64,000 nucleotides of DNA from contig NZ_CP041186.1 in the NCBI RefSeq assembly GCF_006517175.1, positions 6,971,074 to 7,035,073 on the forward strand, in the 5' to 3' direction. The translations under genes were made by a program, and so were the position numbers. Below, piece by piece: positions 1 through 9,890 of the stretch. The notes under the pieces were generated by a model. It ran no database searches. It saw nothing but the letters and a program-made list of their open reading frames with translations, and was not told where the DNA came from. Numbering within the stretch: the first letter of the stretch is position 1; each line of letters starts with the position of its first letter. Source of the stretch: Persicimonas caeni. GTDB lineage: Bacteria > Myxococcota_A > Bradymonadia > Bradymonadales > Bradymonadaceae.

Positions 1-3000
1 GTTCCGCTGACAGTCGCGTAACCTGCGAGCACCCCTTTGTAGCGCGCAAACGAGTAGTCGATGGCCTGCAGCTTGGAAATCGGAACTTTGTTGAGCTGCA
101 CGGTCAGGTCGATCGGCAAGTCAGCCAGCGGCTGGTCGCCCACGATGGTCTCGGTGGGCAACGGAAATTTGCCGCTGGCGACGAAGATTTCGTCGGCATC
201 CCATTCGAAGCGGAGCTGATCGATGTGCACCATTTGGTCGCGCAAGCGCAACTCGGTGGCCACATAGATGTCGCGGTACTGCTCCCAGCCGAAGTCGTCG
301 GCGCGAAGCTCGAGGTTGAGGCGCGGGTCCGAAAACGTGCCGGCCCCGTCGATGTCGACCACGATATCGCCCTCGGCGTCGGCCTCGGCGAAGCTCTCGA
401 GGGGGACTTCGCCCAGGTCGAGGTTCGAAACCTCCAACGACAGCTTGAACGGGAGTTGGGCAAGCGCCTTGTCCCAGTCGGGCGTGGGGCGTGTCTCGTC
501 GAGGGTGCGACGCACCCAGTCAGCCAGCGGCATCGGCGTCGACGCGCGCGCTTCGACCACCGGTTCGCCGCGCCACACGAGTCGGTAGCGCGCATCAATG
601 CCGCCCCGGCCTCCGGAGGGAGGGGTGTAATCGGCTTTCAGCGAGGTGGTGACCTGCTCGATCTCCAAGTATTCCCCGCCGATATCACCTGCAAAGCCGA
701 TATTATCCCCGGACAATTGCACTTGGATACGCGGATTTTGAATGGTGCCGGCGAGGTACAAGTTTGCGAAGATGGTGCCCGCCGCGTTGTACTCCTCGAG
801 CACGGGCAGTGGCTCGTAGAACTCCTGGAGTGTCAGCGTCGGCACACGCATCTGCAGGTCCATCTTCCGGTTGCGTGGGATGTCGACGTCGCCGCTCAGA
901 TTCAGGTCGAGCGGAAGCTCTCCGGAGGCAGCCAGTATCTTGGTGTCATACGCCGTCGCCGACAGTTCGGAGATGTTCAGCAAGCGGTTTCGGTAGGTAG
1001 CCAATAGTTTCGCCGACAGCGGTCCGTACCCCTCGTAGTACGCGTTGGTCACGTACAACTCGATATTGATGACGGGGTTGCGCGCGGTGCCTTCGATGCT
1101 CAGTTCGCCGTTCACCGTGGCCCGTACGGGAGGAATCATCTTCTCGAGGCCAAACTTCTCGCGAAGCTCGCCCACTTTGACGTTGCCGAGTTCGACGCGC
1201 AGGTCTTGCTTGCCGCGAGTGCGGAAGGTGCCCTCGACGGTCAAGAACTGATCGTCGGTCTCGAGTCGCAATTGGTCGAAGCGTACTCCGTCCTCGGTTA
1301 GCTCGACTTTGGCGCCCTCGGGGACGCTGAGCGTCGCCTCGGGCGTCTCCAGCTCGAACTGGCGCAGTTCGAATTCTTGGAAGTCGGCATCGGCCTTTCC
1401 GGCGGCCTCCAGCGAAATCGGACCCGTCTCCTTGCGTTCGGCGCGGGCGGTGATGTCGAACTGGCGATCCTCTCCGAGCTCGATCTCGGCCTGTAGGGAC
1501 TCGAGTTGCTCTCCAGCCGCCTCCACTCCGGTGGCGTCGATTCCGACGCTGCCTTCGATCGAGGGCAAGTCACCGCTCAAGTCGAGACGGAGCCTCCCCT
1601 GTTGAATTTTGTTGTCACCGGCGCGCAGGTCGGTCACGTCGGCGGTCCCTTTGGCGGAGAACCTGCCGAGCTCGGGGCCTTCGGGCGTCTGGTCGACCTG
1701 CGCGGTACCCTCGAGGTCGACCTTGGCGCTGCCGACGCGGTTGTCTTGGAATCGCCCTCCGCGCAGGCTGCCTTGAATATCCCACGAGAAGGGGCTGCCG
1801 AGTCCGCGGCGGTCGAGTTCGGCCTGGATGTCGGCTGCCTGAATGTCGATTGACGGGGTGCTCAGTCGGTCGACGCGAACGTCCCAGCTGCTCGAAAGGC
1901 TTCGCAACGCACCAAGAAAGTCGTCGACCGGCAGCTGGAGCACGCCTTGGCCTTTGGCATCCACGGCGAGCGATTGCGCTGCAAAGTCGGGCAGGTCGAC
2001 ATTCGCGCCCCGAATATCGGCGCTGAATTCGACGAAGCGCGCATCGGGCTGGCCTTCGACAGGCCCGATGCGGGTAAAGACATCGCCGCGGCTCGAACCG
2101 ATGGCGTTGTTCTCGAGCTGGAAGTCTTGCAGACGCCAGTCCGCCGTCAATTCTCCCCGCTCGACATATCCGAGGGGCGATTGGGCATCGAGGTCGAGTT
2201 TGCCTTCGCTGACGAGCCTGATTCGGGCGAATTTGGTGCTCAATTCTCCCTGTCCGAGCTGCTCGCTCAGTTGTCTCATCTCCTCGTTGGCGTCGACCTC
2301 GAGTTGGACGCGGTAGTCCCCGTCGAGCCCGAAAGAACCCGCGATCTCGGCGCGTCCATAAGGCGTAATCGTCTCGAATCGATCGACGCTGTAGGTGCCG
2401 TCTTTGGCGGCGGCCTTCAGGTACATCGCGTCGACGCGGTAGTCGTCGACCTGCGAATTCTCGAGCGCCACCCGTGCCTCGGCTGTCAGCTCCTCGGGGT
2501 TGATCCCTTCGCCGGCGGCCAAGAGCGCGCCAGTCAAGTCGACATTTCTTCCGCCCAGATCGATGCACCGAGAAGGGCGCAATTGCGAGAATACCGCCGC
2601 GGCGTCGTAGCGCGGCTGGGTGAAGTCATCGCCCGCGAATGCCGCCGTGCCCGCCAAGGTGGTCGACGGATCCGAGCCACAGCCGAAGCGCACCAGATAA
2701 ACGAAGTCTTTGAGGGTGCCACCCACGCTCGCCGAGGCCGTTATCGGGCCGGTGATGGGCGCATCTGGAGCGATCGCGCCTACGAGTTCGTCGTCGACGT
2801 CGGCTCGGGCGACCTGGACGAAGAATTCGTCGATGCCCATGACGACTTTGTTGCCCAACTCGTCGGTGCGGGTCTGGAAGTCGACCGCAGCCGTGATGTC
2901 TCGAGCCGAAGCGAGCGAGCCGAGGCGGAGTGTGGCGAGTGTCGTCTCCAAGTGCCCCGCGGAACGCTGCAAGTCGAGGTTCTCGGCGACAAACTCGTGC

Positions 3001-3754
3001 GCCTGTTGGGTCGCGTCGGTGTGGACCTCCGCGGCGAGCCGCTCGAGTTTTCCGCTCAACGCGCTGCCGCCGTACGTGTTGAACGAGCCGCGCAGCTCCA
3101 ATCCTGTCGCGGCGGCTGCGGAGAGTTGACCTTGTGTCGTCCCCGACAGAATGGACACGATTTGCTTCTGGAGATCCCCGATGCTCGCCTCGGGCTCGTC
3201 GAGGCGCTCGAGCCAGGCCTCGAGGTCGGCGCGTCGCTCCTCGGAGAGATTGGTCTCGGTCGCTTGGTCGTCGACCCAGACGAGCAGCCCGTCGTCGATG
3301 GCCGCTCGAGCAATGGAGGCCTGAAATTGCGACGGAGGCTTCTTCTCCTCGGGTTGGTCCTTGGTGAGGGTCGCCAGGTTGAGGGTGCCGTCGTCGTAGC
3401 GGCGCGCGACGACCAGCGGGCGCTCGACCGAGATTGACTCGATACGCAACTCGCTTTCGAGCAGCTGAAGCAGGTCATAATCGGCGCTGGCTTCGGGCAC
3501 GCGGGCTGCGACGTTGCCTCGCGCGTCTCGCAGGATAACGCCGTAGAGCTCGGCGCCCCCCAATAGTCCACCTTCGATGCGATCGATCTCGAGTTCGCCT
3601 TCGAGTGAGCCGCGCGCCGCCGACAAAATCCGGTCTTTGAGGAAGCTCTTGCCCGCCCCGGTTTGCAAGTAAATCCAGGCACCGAGCAGCACAAGAACCA
3701 GGAGCCCGACGATGACGCCGAGTGTGATTCCTAGTCTTTTGAGCCACTTACGCA
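1..3754 (-). CDS. tamB: TamB-like translocation/assembly module protein (AsmA family), 3' end outside window
   Basis: This open frame starts at ATG 3754 and runs off the left edge after about 1251 codons, so the C-terminus (where the DUF490/TamB domain would lie) is not visible. The N-terminus has one membrane-spanning segment at about residues 7-29 followed by a very long, low-complexity beta-rich region of repeating amphipathic strands (patterns such as LEGELEIDRIEG and LRIESISVERP), as in AsmA/TamB proteins that bridge inner and outer membranes and are thought to carry lipids or help insert outer-membrane proteins. It lies 31 bases downstream of an Omp85-family gene on the same strand, the usual tamA-tamB arrangement, which supports the call. 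Very long opposite-strand frames here are shadows of GC-rich coding sequence. Family is fairly secure; the exact role in this organism is inference. Confidence 0.8.
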
Positions 3755-3785
3755 TAAGGCAGAGCGTCGTCCAATAGAGTTACGG

Positions 3786-6347
3786 CTAGAACGAGTGGCC
3801 GATACCGATAAAGAAGCTGTAGTCGAGGTTGAGCTGTTGCTGGACGGGATCCCGCTCCACAGGCAAGAACTCACAATCACTGATCCCCGTTTGGGTCACT
3901 TCGTTTTGCACACGACTGGCTGGCCCACATGTGCGAAATCTCGGATCGTTGCTCAAGTCGTTCAAGGTCAGAGCGAAATCCGCGCGCACCGGGCCGACGG
4001 GCGTGAGCCAAAAGAATCCGCCGCCCGCAGAGGTGATCAAGGTCGAGGTCAAGTCGCCGAAGTCGGTGGTCTGCGTGCCCAACGCATCGCTGGCCGGGGT
4101 CGAATAGAAGAGCTGATCGTTGACGACGGTGGCGACGTCGTAGAACACCACACCCCACAGGGGGCCGATGTCGGCCAGGTTCTTGAACAGGCGAAACCGC
4201 GGCTCGAGGGATGCTTCTAGCAGCGTCAGTCCGCCGATGGGGATCACCTCGACCGTTTCGATGTCTCGCGGTCGCGACGGGTCGAAAGCGCCGACGCGAA
4301 ACAACGACAGGTTGTTGCGCCCCAATCCTCGTAGGCTGTTGGCTCCACCGGCGTACAGTCGGTTTTCGATCGGCACCGGCTCGACACGATCGGTGTCCTC
4401 GGCCTCACCCTCGACGGGCTCACGATTGTAGATCGCTCCCACCCGAAACCGCCCCGCCAGTACCCATCTCGTAAACAGGTCGAAGGGGACATAGCCCTCG
4501 TTGCCCCACTGGACTTTCACAAATTTGAAGTCGCCGCCGAGCAAGTAGGAGCCGGCGTTCTGGATCGACAAGGCGGTGAAATAGCCTGCCTGCGGGTTGA
4601 TCGGGCTGTCACGCAGATCGAGCGCGATACGCGGCTCGAGCCACTCGAGGAAGTACTCATCCTCGAAGTCCACCCCCAACTGCGGGGCGGTCAGCAGGGC
4701 GCTGCCGACGTTGGAGTACTTGTAGTAGGCGAGGTGGTAGTTCAGCCCGATGGTCAAGTCGTCGAAGAATCGTCGCTCGATCCCCAACGTGCCTTGTGGA
4801 TTCCATACCGTGTAGCCGACCTCGATGGCGCGGCGGAGCCGCGCGGTTGCCCGCAGCGTGGTCTTCGGCTCGAGGAATTGCGGTTGGCGAAACTCGAGGC
4901 GGCTGTCGACGAAGATGCCCTCGTTGTCCGCCTCGGACTGACGGCCACCAAAGAGCAGCGGTCCGGCCGCGGTGGTCACATCACCTGTATTCGAGGCCCA
5001 CGCATAGCCGAGGCTGTTGAAGTGCTCGAGTCGTCGCAGCCCGCCCAAGAAGTTGCGGCTCGACCAGTTGGCCTGGCCCTGAACGGCAGCGCGATTTGTC
5101 TCGATGGACACGCCGGCGCCGAGTTCGACGTTCCACATGCGAGCCTCTTTGAGGCGAATGATGATCGGGACGCTTTGTTCGAGCGCCACACGCGACTCGG
5201 CTTGCTCTTGAGCCGACGCCAGGACATCGGAGATGCCCAGTGGGCCGGGCACCTCGGCCTCGGCCTCCTGAATCTCCTCGATATCCTCTTCGACCTCGGG
5301 ACCGACCTGTTCGAGGGGTTCTTCGACTTGCTGTGGACCCTCACGCGTGTCGTCGGGAATATCGGGGTAGACCTTCTCCGGCGGCTCCTCGTCTTCATCC
5401 TCGCCGAGCACGTCGAGCCCTTCGAGCTCTTCGCGGGTCACGCCCGCCTGCTCGAGCACCTCACCAGATGCCTGGTGGGCTGGCAGCACACTGACCAGGC
5501 TGAAGACCCCCATGTCGTAGATGTCTTGCTGGGCGTCTTCGAGTTGTTCGCCTGAATAGGCTTCACCCGGCTCGATTTCGATGGTGTTGCGCACGTATTC
5601 GGCGTCAATCTCATCGTTGCCGATGATGTAGATCTTGCCGAACTTCGCGCGCGGGCCCGGGTCGAGAAAGTAGAAGACCTGAGCTTCGTTGGTCTGAGGG
5701 TTGACCACGGCTCGGCCGCTGATCTCGGCGTAGGCATAACTGCGCTGGCGCAGGCGGTCGACGAGCTCTTTGCGAGTCGTCAGGTACGTCTCCTGGGTGA
5801 ATACGTCGCCTTCATCGAGCGGCAATGACTTCAAGACCTGCTTTCGCGCCTTCACGTTCAACGGCTCGAGCCCCTCGATCTCGAGATCCTTGACGCGCGT
5901 GGGCTGACCTTCGGCAATCCGGATGCTGATACGCACAGCCCCCTTCTCGCGCGATTCGATAATATTCTCGCTGACGATGCGGGCGTTGAAGTAGCCGCGC
6001 ATCTTATAGAACGTGCGGATGCGCTCGAGGTCGCGGCGCCATTGAATGCGGTTGAAGTACTGGGGCTCGGCCCCCAAAAGCGGCATCCACGAGATGGAAG
6101 TACGCCAGCCCGCGTCCTCCTGAGTCGCCAGGCCGTCTTTGATCGTGTCTGCGTCGAATTGCTCGGTGCCGGTGATCTCGAACGAGGCCACCCGCAGCTG
6201 AGTTCGTCCGGGGACGACCATGTCGCGCTTTGCCGCTTCGTCTCCCGCGCAACTCGTCACAAGGAGCAGCGCGCACGCAGCTAGCAGCAACCGCCTGAGC
6301 AGCGGTCGATACGGTTTGGGACCGGTTGTCACCATTAACGAAATCAA
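3786..6347 (-). CDS. tamA: Omp85-family outer-membrane assembly protein (TamA/BamA-like) with lipoprotein signal
   Basis: An 853-residue protein. The N-terminus carries a basic stretch, a hydrophobic segment and a lipobox (V-T-S-C, Cys33), so the mature protein is probably lipid-anchored, unlike classical BamA/TamA, which have cleaved Sec signals. Residues about 45-300 contain POTRA-like repeats (for example VKDLEIEGLEPLNVKARKQV and IYIIGNDEIDAEYVRNTIEI). About residues 305-370 are an acidic, proline-rich insert. From about 390 the sequence reads as a 16-strand-type beta-barrel with the surface-antigen signature (NRLYAGGANSLRGLGRNNLS), ending in a final aromatic strand with terminal Phe. The barrel would sit in the outer membrane and work with the downstream TamB-like protein. 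A second start at 6335 is possible. Whether it is functionally TamA or another Omp85 is inferred from the neighbour. Confidence 0.88.
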   Translation of the reverse strand: MISLMVTTGPKPYRPLLRRLLLAACALLLVTSCAGDEAAKRDMVVPGRTQLRVASFEITGTEQFDADTIKDGLATQEDAGWRTSISWMPLLGAEPQYFNRIQWRRDLERIRTFYKMRGYFNARIVSENIIESREKGAVRISIRIAEGQPTRVKDLEIEGLEPLNVKARKQVLKSLPLDEGDVFTQETYLTTRKELVDRLRQRSYAYAEISGRAVVNPQTNEAQVFYFLDPGPRAKFGKIYIIGNDEIDAEYVRNTIEIEPGEAYSGEQLEDAQQDIYDMGVFSLVSVLPAHQASGEVLEQAGVTREELEGLDVLGEDEDEEPPEKVYPDIPDDTREGPQQVEEPLEQVGPEVEEDIEEIQEAEAEVPGPLGISDVLASAQEQAESRVALEQSVPIIIRLKEARMWNVELGAGVSIETNRAAVQGQANWSSRNFLGGLRRLEHFNSLGYAWASNTGDVTTAAGPLLFGGRQSEADNEGIFVDSRLEFRQPQFLEPKTTLRATARLRRAIEVGYTVWNPQGTLGIERRFFDDLTIGLNYHLAYYKYSNVGSALLTAPQLGVDFEDEYFLEWLEPRIALDLRDSPINPQAGYFTALSIQNAGSYLLGGDFKFVKVQWGNEGYVPFDLFTRWVLAGRFRVGAIYNREPVEGEAEDTDRVEPVPIENRLYAGGANSLRGLGRNNLSLFRVGAFDPSRPRDIETVEVIPIGGLTLLEASLEPRFRLFKNLADIGPLWGVVFYDVATVVNDQLFYSTPASDALGTQTTDFGDLTSTLITSAGGGFFWLTPVGPVRADFALTLNDLSNDPRFRTCGPASRVQNEVTQTGISDCEFLPVERDPVQQQLNLDYSFFIGIGHSF

Positions 6348-6453
6348 TTGGTCAGTCGTGAATTGGCCGCGTCGCCCATCTATTTATCATCATCAAGAGG
6401 CAACGCTACGGCGAACCATCATGGTGGAGCCTAAGCACGATATGTCAAAAGTT

Positions 6454-6513
6454 CACCGACGTCACTTGTGGCTAGCAGGCGTCAAACGTATACAAAAAGG
6501 CCACCAACGTCAC
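6454..6513. repeat. Pair of CACCNACGTCAC direct repeats in a divergent intergenic region
   Basis: The 242-base gap between the divergent Omp85 gene and the 6590 gene is AT-richer than its surroundings and holds no convincing gene. It carries a 12-base motif twice, at 6454-6465 and 6502-6513, 48 bases apart and differing at one position. Spaced repeats between divergent promoters can be an operator, but no regulator is known here and the function is a guess. Confidence 0.4.
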
Positions 6514-6589
6514 AGTTTCTTGTGCCGCCTCGATGGGCTATAACAGATGAAGAAGTAGACGTGATAGTGGAACTATTGCTGGAGAAACT

Positions 6590-7186
6590 GTGGATACTTT
6601 AAGCGCTCGTCTCATGGCCCCCTTGCGTTATCTGGCTGCACTTGTCTTGATGGTGGTGGTACTCGCCTCAGCGGCTCCGGCGTATGCCGATGGGCCGATG
6701 GGTCGGCAATTTGGACTCGGCTTGGCGTTGGGCAACCCGACGAGCTTCACCGGCAAATACCACCTGGGAGCCAAGCAAGCCTTGGATTTTCACGTGGGTG
6801 TCTTTCATGCTTATGGGCGAACCCGTTTCGACGACTCGCTCTTCTTAGGTGGTGATTACCTGTTCGAGGTGTGGAATTTTGTGGAGAACGGCACGGTCAG
6901 CGTTCCGTTCTATGCCGGACCCGGCGCGGCGCTCATCTTCGACGTCGATGACGACTATCGCTGCTACGACGAGGGACGCTGGCGCGACTGTGGGGACTAC
7001 GATTTCGGTCTCGGCCCGCGCATGCCTATCGGGATCGGGGTGGAATTCCAGAAGGCGCCTTTCGAGCTCTTTTTGGAGTTGACCCCGACGATGTTGATCG
7101 TATTCCACGACCGATACCACGATGACGACGTCAGTATCGACTTGGATATCCCCAACTTCGCCCTGATCGGTCGGTTTTATTTCTAG
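6590..7186 (+). CDS. Small exported protein, probable outer-membrane beta-barrel
   Basis: A 198-residue protein with a clear signal peptide ending ...APAYA-DG. The mature part alternates short hydrophobic strands and turns (FGLGLALGNPTSFTGKYHL, LDFHVGVFHAYG, FYAGPGAALIFDV, MPIGIGVEFQ) and ends in an aromatic strand with terminal Phe, the usual sign of an outer-membrane barrel; eight strands is plausible. Two Cys flank an acidic loop (RCYDEGRWRDCG) and could form a disulfide. The start is GTG 6590, five bases after a GGAGA ribosome site; ATG 6614 would give a tidier signal peptide and is the alternative. The gene lies only 6 bases ahead of the PAS-HisKA gene and probably shares its transcript. 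No specific function recognised. Confidence 0.75.
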   Translation: MDTLSARLMAPLRYLAALVLMVVVLASAAPAYADGPMGRQFGLGLALGNPTSFTGKYHLGAKQALDFHVGVFHAYGRTRFDDSLFLGGDYLFEVWNFVENGTVSVPFYAGPGAALIFDVDDDYRCYDEGRWRDCGDYDFGLGPRMPIGIGVEFQKAPFELFLELTPTMLIVFHDRYHDDDVSIDLDIPNFALIGRFYF

Positions 7187-7192
7187 GAACTC

Positions 7193-7993
7193 ATGGACGG
7201 CGGCGACGACAATCCGAAGGAGCCGCGCTCTCGGACGCACCTGCGCGAGTTGGCGCAGGCGCGTGACTTTCTGACCAAAGTCATCGAGGCGAGCCCCGAC
7301 GCGATCGTCGCCGCCGAGTGCACCGGCGACATCGTCCTGTTCAACGGCGCGGCCGAAGCCATTTTGGGCTGGAGCGCCGACGAAGCGGTCGGCATGCACG
7401 TTCGCAACCTCTACCCGCCGGGCGACGCCGAACGCATCATGGAGATGCTTCGCTCGCAGGAGCACGGCGGGCCCGGGCGCCTCGTGTCGCGTCGCGAGGT
7501 CGTCTGCAGCAAAGACGGCCGACAGATCCCCGTCGAGATTTCGGCGGGGATTGTCTATGAGGACGGGCGAGAGAAGGCCACCGTCGGCATCTTTACCGAT
7601 CTGCGACAGCGCCTGGCGATGGAGGAGCGGCTCGAGGAGGCGACCGCCAGCCTCGAGCGTACCCGTCGCAAGGCGCTCTTGGCCGAGTTGGCCGGCGCGG
7701 CAGCTCACGAGCTCAACCAACCCTTGACCAGCTTGCTTGGCTACGCCGAGTTCGTCGCGGAGCGTCTCGCCGAAGACTCGACGCTGCAGCGGCCCGTCCA
7801 GATCATCATGCGCGAGGGGCAACGGATCGCCGAAATCGTGCGCAAGATCGGTCGAATCACCAGTTACCGCACCAAAGAGTATGTCGCCGGGGCCAAGATC
7901 GTCGACCTCGACGCTTCGCTGTTCGACAGCGATCCTGACTTCGACCCCTCCCTCTGGCTCGACTCCGAGCAAGGGGAGAGCGAAGAACCCTAA
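7193..7993 (+). CDS. PAS-HisKA protein lacking a kinase ATPase domain
   Basis: A 266-residue soluble protein. Residues about 25-140 form a PAS sensor domain (FLTKVIEASPDAIVAAE, LFNGAAEAILGWSADEAVG). A coiled linker leads to a HisKA dimerisation helix with a full H-box (AAHELNQPLTSLLGYAEF), so a phosphorylatable His is present. The protein then ends in an acidic 35-residue tail with no N, G1, F or G2 boxes: there is no HATPase domain, and the stop is clean rather than a visible frameshift. The next gene, 30 bases downstream, is a complete PAS-HisKA-HATPase kinase with a very similar H-box. The pair may heterodimerise, or the short protein may be phosphorylated in trans; this is inference. Confidence 0.85.
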   Translation: MDGGDDNPKEPRSRTHLRELAQARDFLTKVIEASPDAIVAAECTGDIVLFNGAAEAILGWSADEAVGMHVRNLYPPGDAERIMEMLRSQEHGGPGRLVSRREVVCSKDGRQIPVEISAGIVYEDGREKATVGIFTDLRQRLAMEERLEEATASLERTRRKALLAELAGAAAHELNQPLTSLLGYAEFVAERLAEDSTLQRPVQIIMREGQRIAEIVRKIGRITSYRTKEYVAGAKIVDLDASLFDSDPDFDPSLWLDSEQGESEEP

Positions 7994-8023
7994 TTTTCCG
8001 TCCGAGGATAACTCAACGAGAAG

Positions 8024-9106
8024 ATGCCTACTGCCACACCCAAATCGGCTCCAGCGGACTCGACAAAGAAGAGCGCGCTGCAGACCGCCGTCGCAGTGAT
8101 GATGCCTGCCCTCGATCAGGTGGCCGCCATCGTCGTGGTCCACGACGAACAAGGGTTTGTCGTGGCATGTAATCGTGCCTTCGAGCAACATACGGGTCTA
8201 TCGACAGCGCAACTCGCCGGAGAGCGCCTCGAGGCGATCGGCGAGTTTTCATGCGACGAGCAAAGCCCGGGCGTTCTCGATGCGGTCCTCTTCGACGCGG
8301 ACGGAGGCGAGGCCCTGGCTTTGAAACTTCGCGAGTGTTCCCTGGGGTTGGAAGCGGGGACCGCGCTCGTCGGGCATCCCGAACAGGCGTCTTTGAGCGA
8401 GCTTGAAGATCGTCTGGCTCAGGCTCAACGCTTGATGGACCTCGGACAACTCGCCACCGGAGTCGCTCACGAGCTCAAGAATCCGTTGACCAGCATTCTC
8501 AACTACGCTGACTACCTGCTCGACAAGTACCGCGGCCAGTTTTTCGAGAAGCGAGACGGTGAGCGCCTGCAGCGCATCGTCGACGGCGTCGAGCGGATGG
8601 ATCGGTTCGTGCGCGACTTACTCCAACTGGCGCGTACCGACGAGACGCTGTCCTACGAGAGTGTCTCGGTCCACGAAGCTGTGCACAGTGCGGTGGGGCT
8701 CTGTGCGATCACCTTGGACTCGGCCACCATCAGCGTGACGAGCCGGCTCGAAGCCCCAGAGGCGCGTGTCTGCGGGGTGCGAAGTCAGCTCGAACAGGTA
8801 TTCGTCAATCTGATTACCAACGGAGCCGACGCCATGCCTGCCGGCGGTGGCTCCATCGAAGTCGCTGTCGAAGCGTGCGATGGCACGGTGGTTTGCCGGA
8901 TCACCGACGACGGGGAGGGGATGTCCGAGTCGACGCGCGAGCGTATCTTCGAGCCATTCTTCACCACCCGTGCGGAGTCTGACGGGACCGGTCTCGGGTT
9001 GGCGCTGGTCCGCACGATCGTCGACCGTCACGGCGGCGAGATTTGTGTCGAGTCGACGCCGGGGCAGGGCACCTCGTTCATCGTTACCTTACCACTGGCG
9101 GACTGA
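8024..9106 (+). CDS. Cytoplasmic PAS histidine kinase
   Basis: A 360-residue kinase with no membrane segment. An N-terminal PAS-like domain (about residues 20-130, IVVVHDEQGFVVACNRAFEQ) is followed by HisKA (H-box VAHELKNPLTSILNYADYLL, around residue 150) and a complete HATPase_c domain: N-box QVFVNLITNGADAM, G1 DDGEG, F-box ERIFEPFFTTR and G2 GTGLGLALVR. It resembles NtrB-type kinases. No response regulator is directly attached; the nearest is the single-domain receiver at 10830. It follows the ATPase-less PAS-HisKA gene and precedes a membrane protein by 10 bases, so the three are probably co-transcribed. The signal and partner are unknown. Confidence 0.92.
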   Translation: MPTATPKSAPADSTKKSALQTAVAVMMPALDQVAAIVVVHDEQGFVVACNRAFEQHTGLSTAQLAGERLEAIGEFSCDEQSPGVLDAVLFDADGGEALALKLRECSLGLEAGTALVGHPEQASLSELEDRLAQAQRLMDLGQLATGVAHELKNPLTSILNYADYLLDKYRGQFFEKRDGERLQRIVDGVERMDRFVRDLLQLARTDETLSYESVSVHEAVHSAVGLCAITLDSATISVTSRLEAPEARVCGVRSQLEQVFVNLITNGADAMPAGGGSIEVAVEACDGTVVCRITDDGEGMSESTRERIFEPFFTTRAESDGTGLGLALVRTIVDRHGGEICVESTPGQGTSFIVTLPLAD

Positions 9107-9116
9107 GGAGTTCTCT

Positions 9117-9890
9117 GTGATCGGTTGGTTGACAGCAGCAGTCATCATCTTGTTGGCGGCGCTCATCCTATGGGGGCTGCCGCGATTGGCCGCCGGCCGC
9201 AAGGTCGCCGCCCAAAGCGGGGAGCTGACCGAGGCGCTGGTCGTGCTCTCTCGAAGCCTCGGCTTGGAGCGCTGCGATCGACGCACCGTCTTTGGTGACA
9301 TCGTCCATCGGCTCCGCGGGGAGTTCAACCGCCTGCGCGTCGACATGGAAGTGCAGGTGGGTCGAAGCTGTAGCTTCACCCGCATCACCATCGACTTTCC
9401 CCAGCCGCTCGACCAAGAATTGACCATCTTGAGCGACCGAAAGCCGGCGGTGCGAAACTGGCTGCTACGTCAAAAAGAGGTCGAGCTGGGCGTCGAGGAG
9501 TTCGACCGCGACTTTATCCTGCTCGCCCGTCACGAGCGGCGCCTGGAGGCAATTCTGTCGCCGGCGATCCGATTCCAGCTTCGACGGCTGATGGACAAGG
9601 TCGACAAACTCGAGGTCGGAGACCATGCGTTGCACGTGATGGTACTCGAGATGACCGAGCCAGACGCTGTCTCGGCTCTGCTCAAAAAGGCGCTGGAGAC
9701 CGCCGAGCGTATTTACTCCACGGCCGTTCAGCTGGGCCCTTCGCCGTCGAAGGTCGAAGCGAGCGTCTATTCGCAGGCAGCTGCAGACATCTACAGCCGT
9801 GAAGAGGAGCCTGTCTCCGGTGAACCCTCGAGCTCCTCGTCGTCGACCGCCTCAGGCGAGACTTCATCGGGCTCCCGATCGCCCGCTTGA
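9117..9890 (+). CDS. Single-pass membrane protein of unknown function
   Basis: The longest open frame here begins upstream inside the kinase gene, but GTG 9117 has a good GAGGAG site seven bases before it and gives a sensible N-terminal transmembrane helix (residues about 2-24, WLTAAVIILLAALILWGL). That start leaves 257 residues. The remainder is a cytoplasmic alpha/beta region (residues about 25-220) with repeated charged helices, then a Ser-rich tail. No family was recognised. It ends within the last 100 bases of the opposite-strand GrpE-like gene, so the two genes overlap tail to tail. Its Ser-rich tail is encoded by the strand opposite the acidic tail of the GrpE-like protein. Position in the kinase operon hints at a role in the same signalling path. 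Confidence 0.75.
   Translation: MIGWLTAAVIILLAALILWGLPRLAAGRKVAAQSGELTEALVVLSRSLGLERCDRRTVFGDIVHRLRGEFNRLRVDMEVQVGRSCSFTRITIDFPQPLDQELTILSDRKPAVRNWLLRQKEVELGVEEFDRDFILLARHERRLEAILSPAIRFQLRRLMDKVDKLEVGDHALHVMVLEMTEPDAVSALLKKALETAERIYSTAVQLGPSPSKVEASVYSQAAADIYSREEEPVSGEPSSSSSSTASGETSSGSRSPA

Noticed and set aside
1947-3437. 496-residue plus-strand frame opposite the TamB-like gene
   Set aside because: Shadow of GC-rich coding sequence on the minus strand; no ribosome site or family features.
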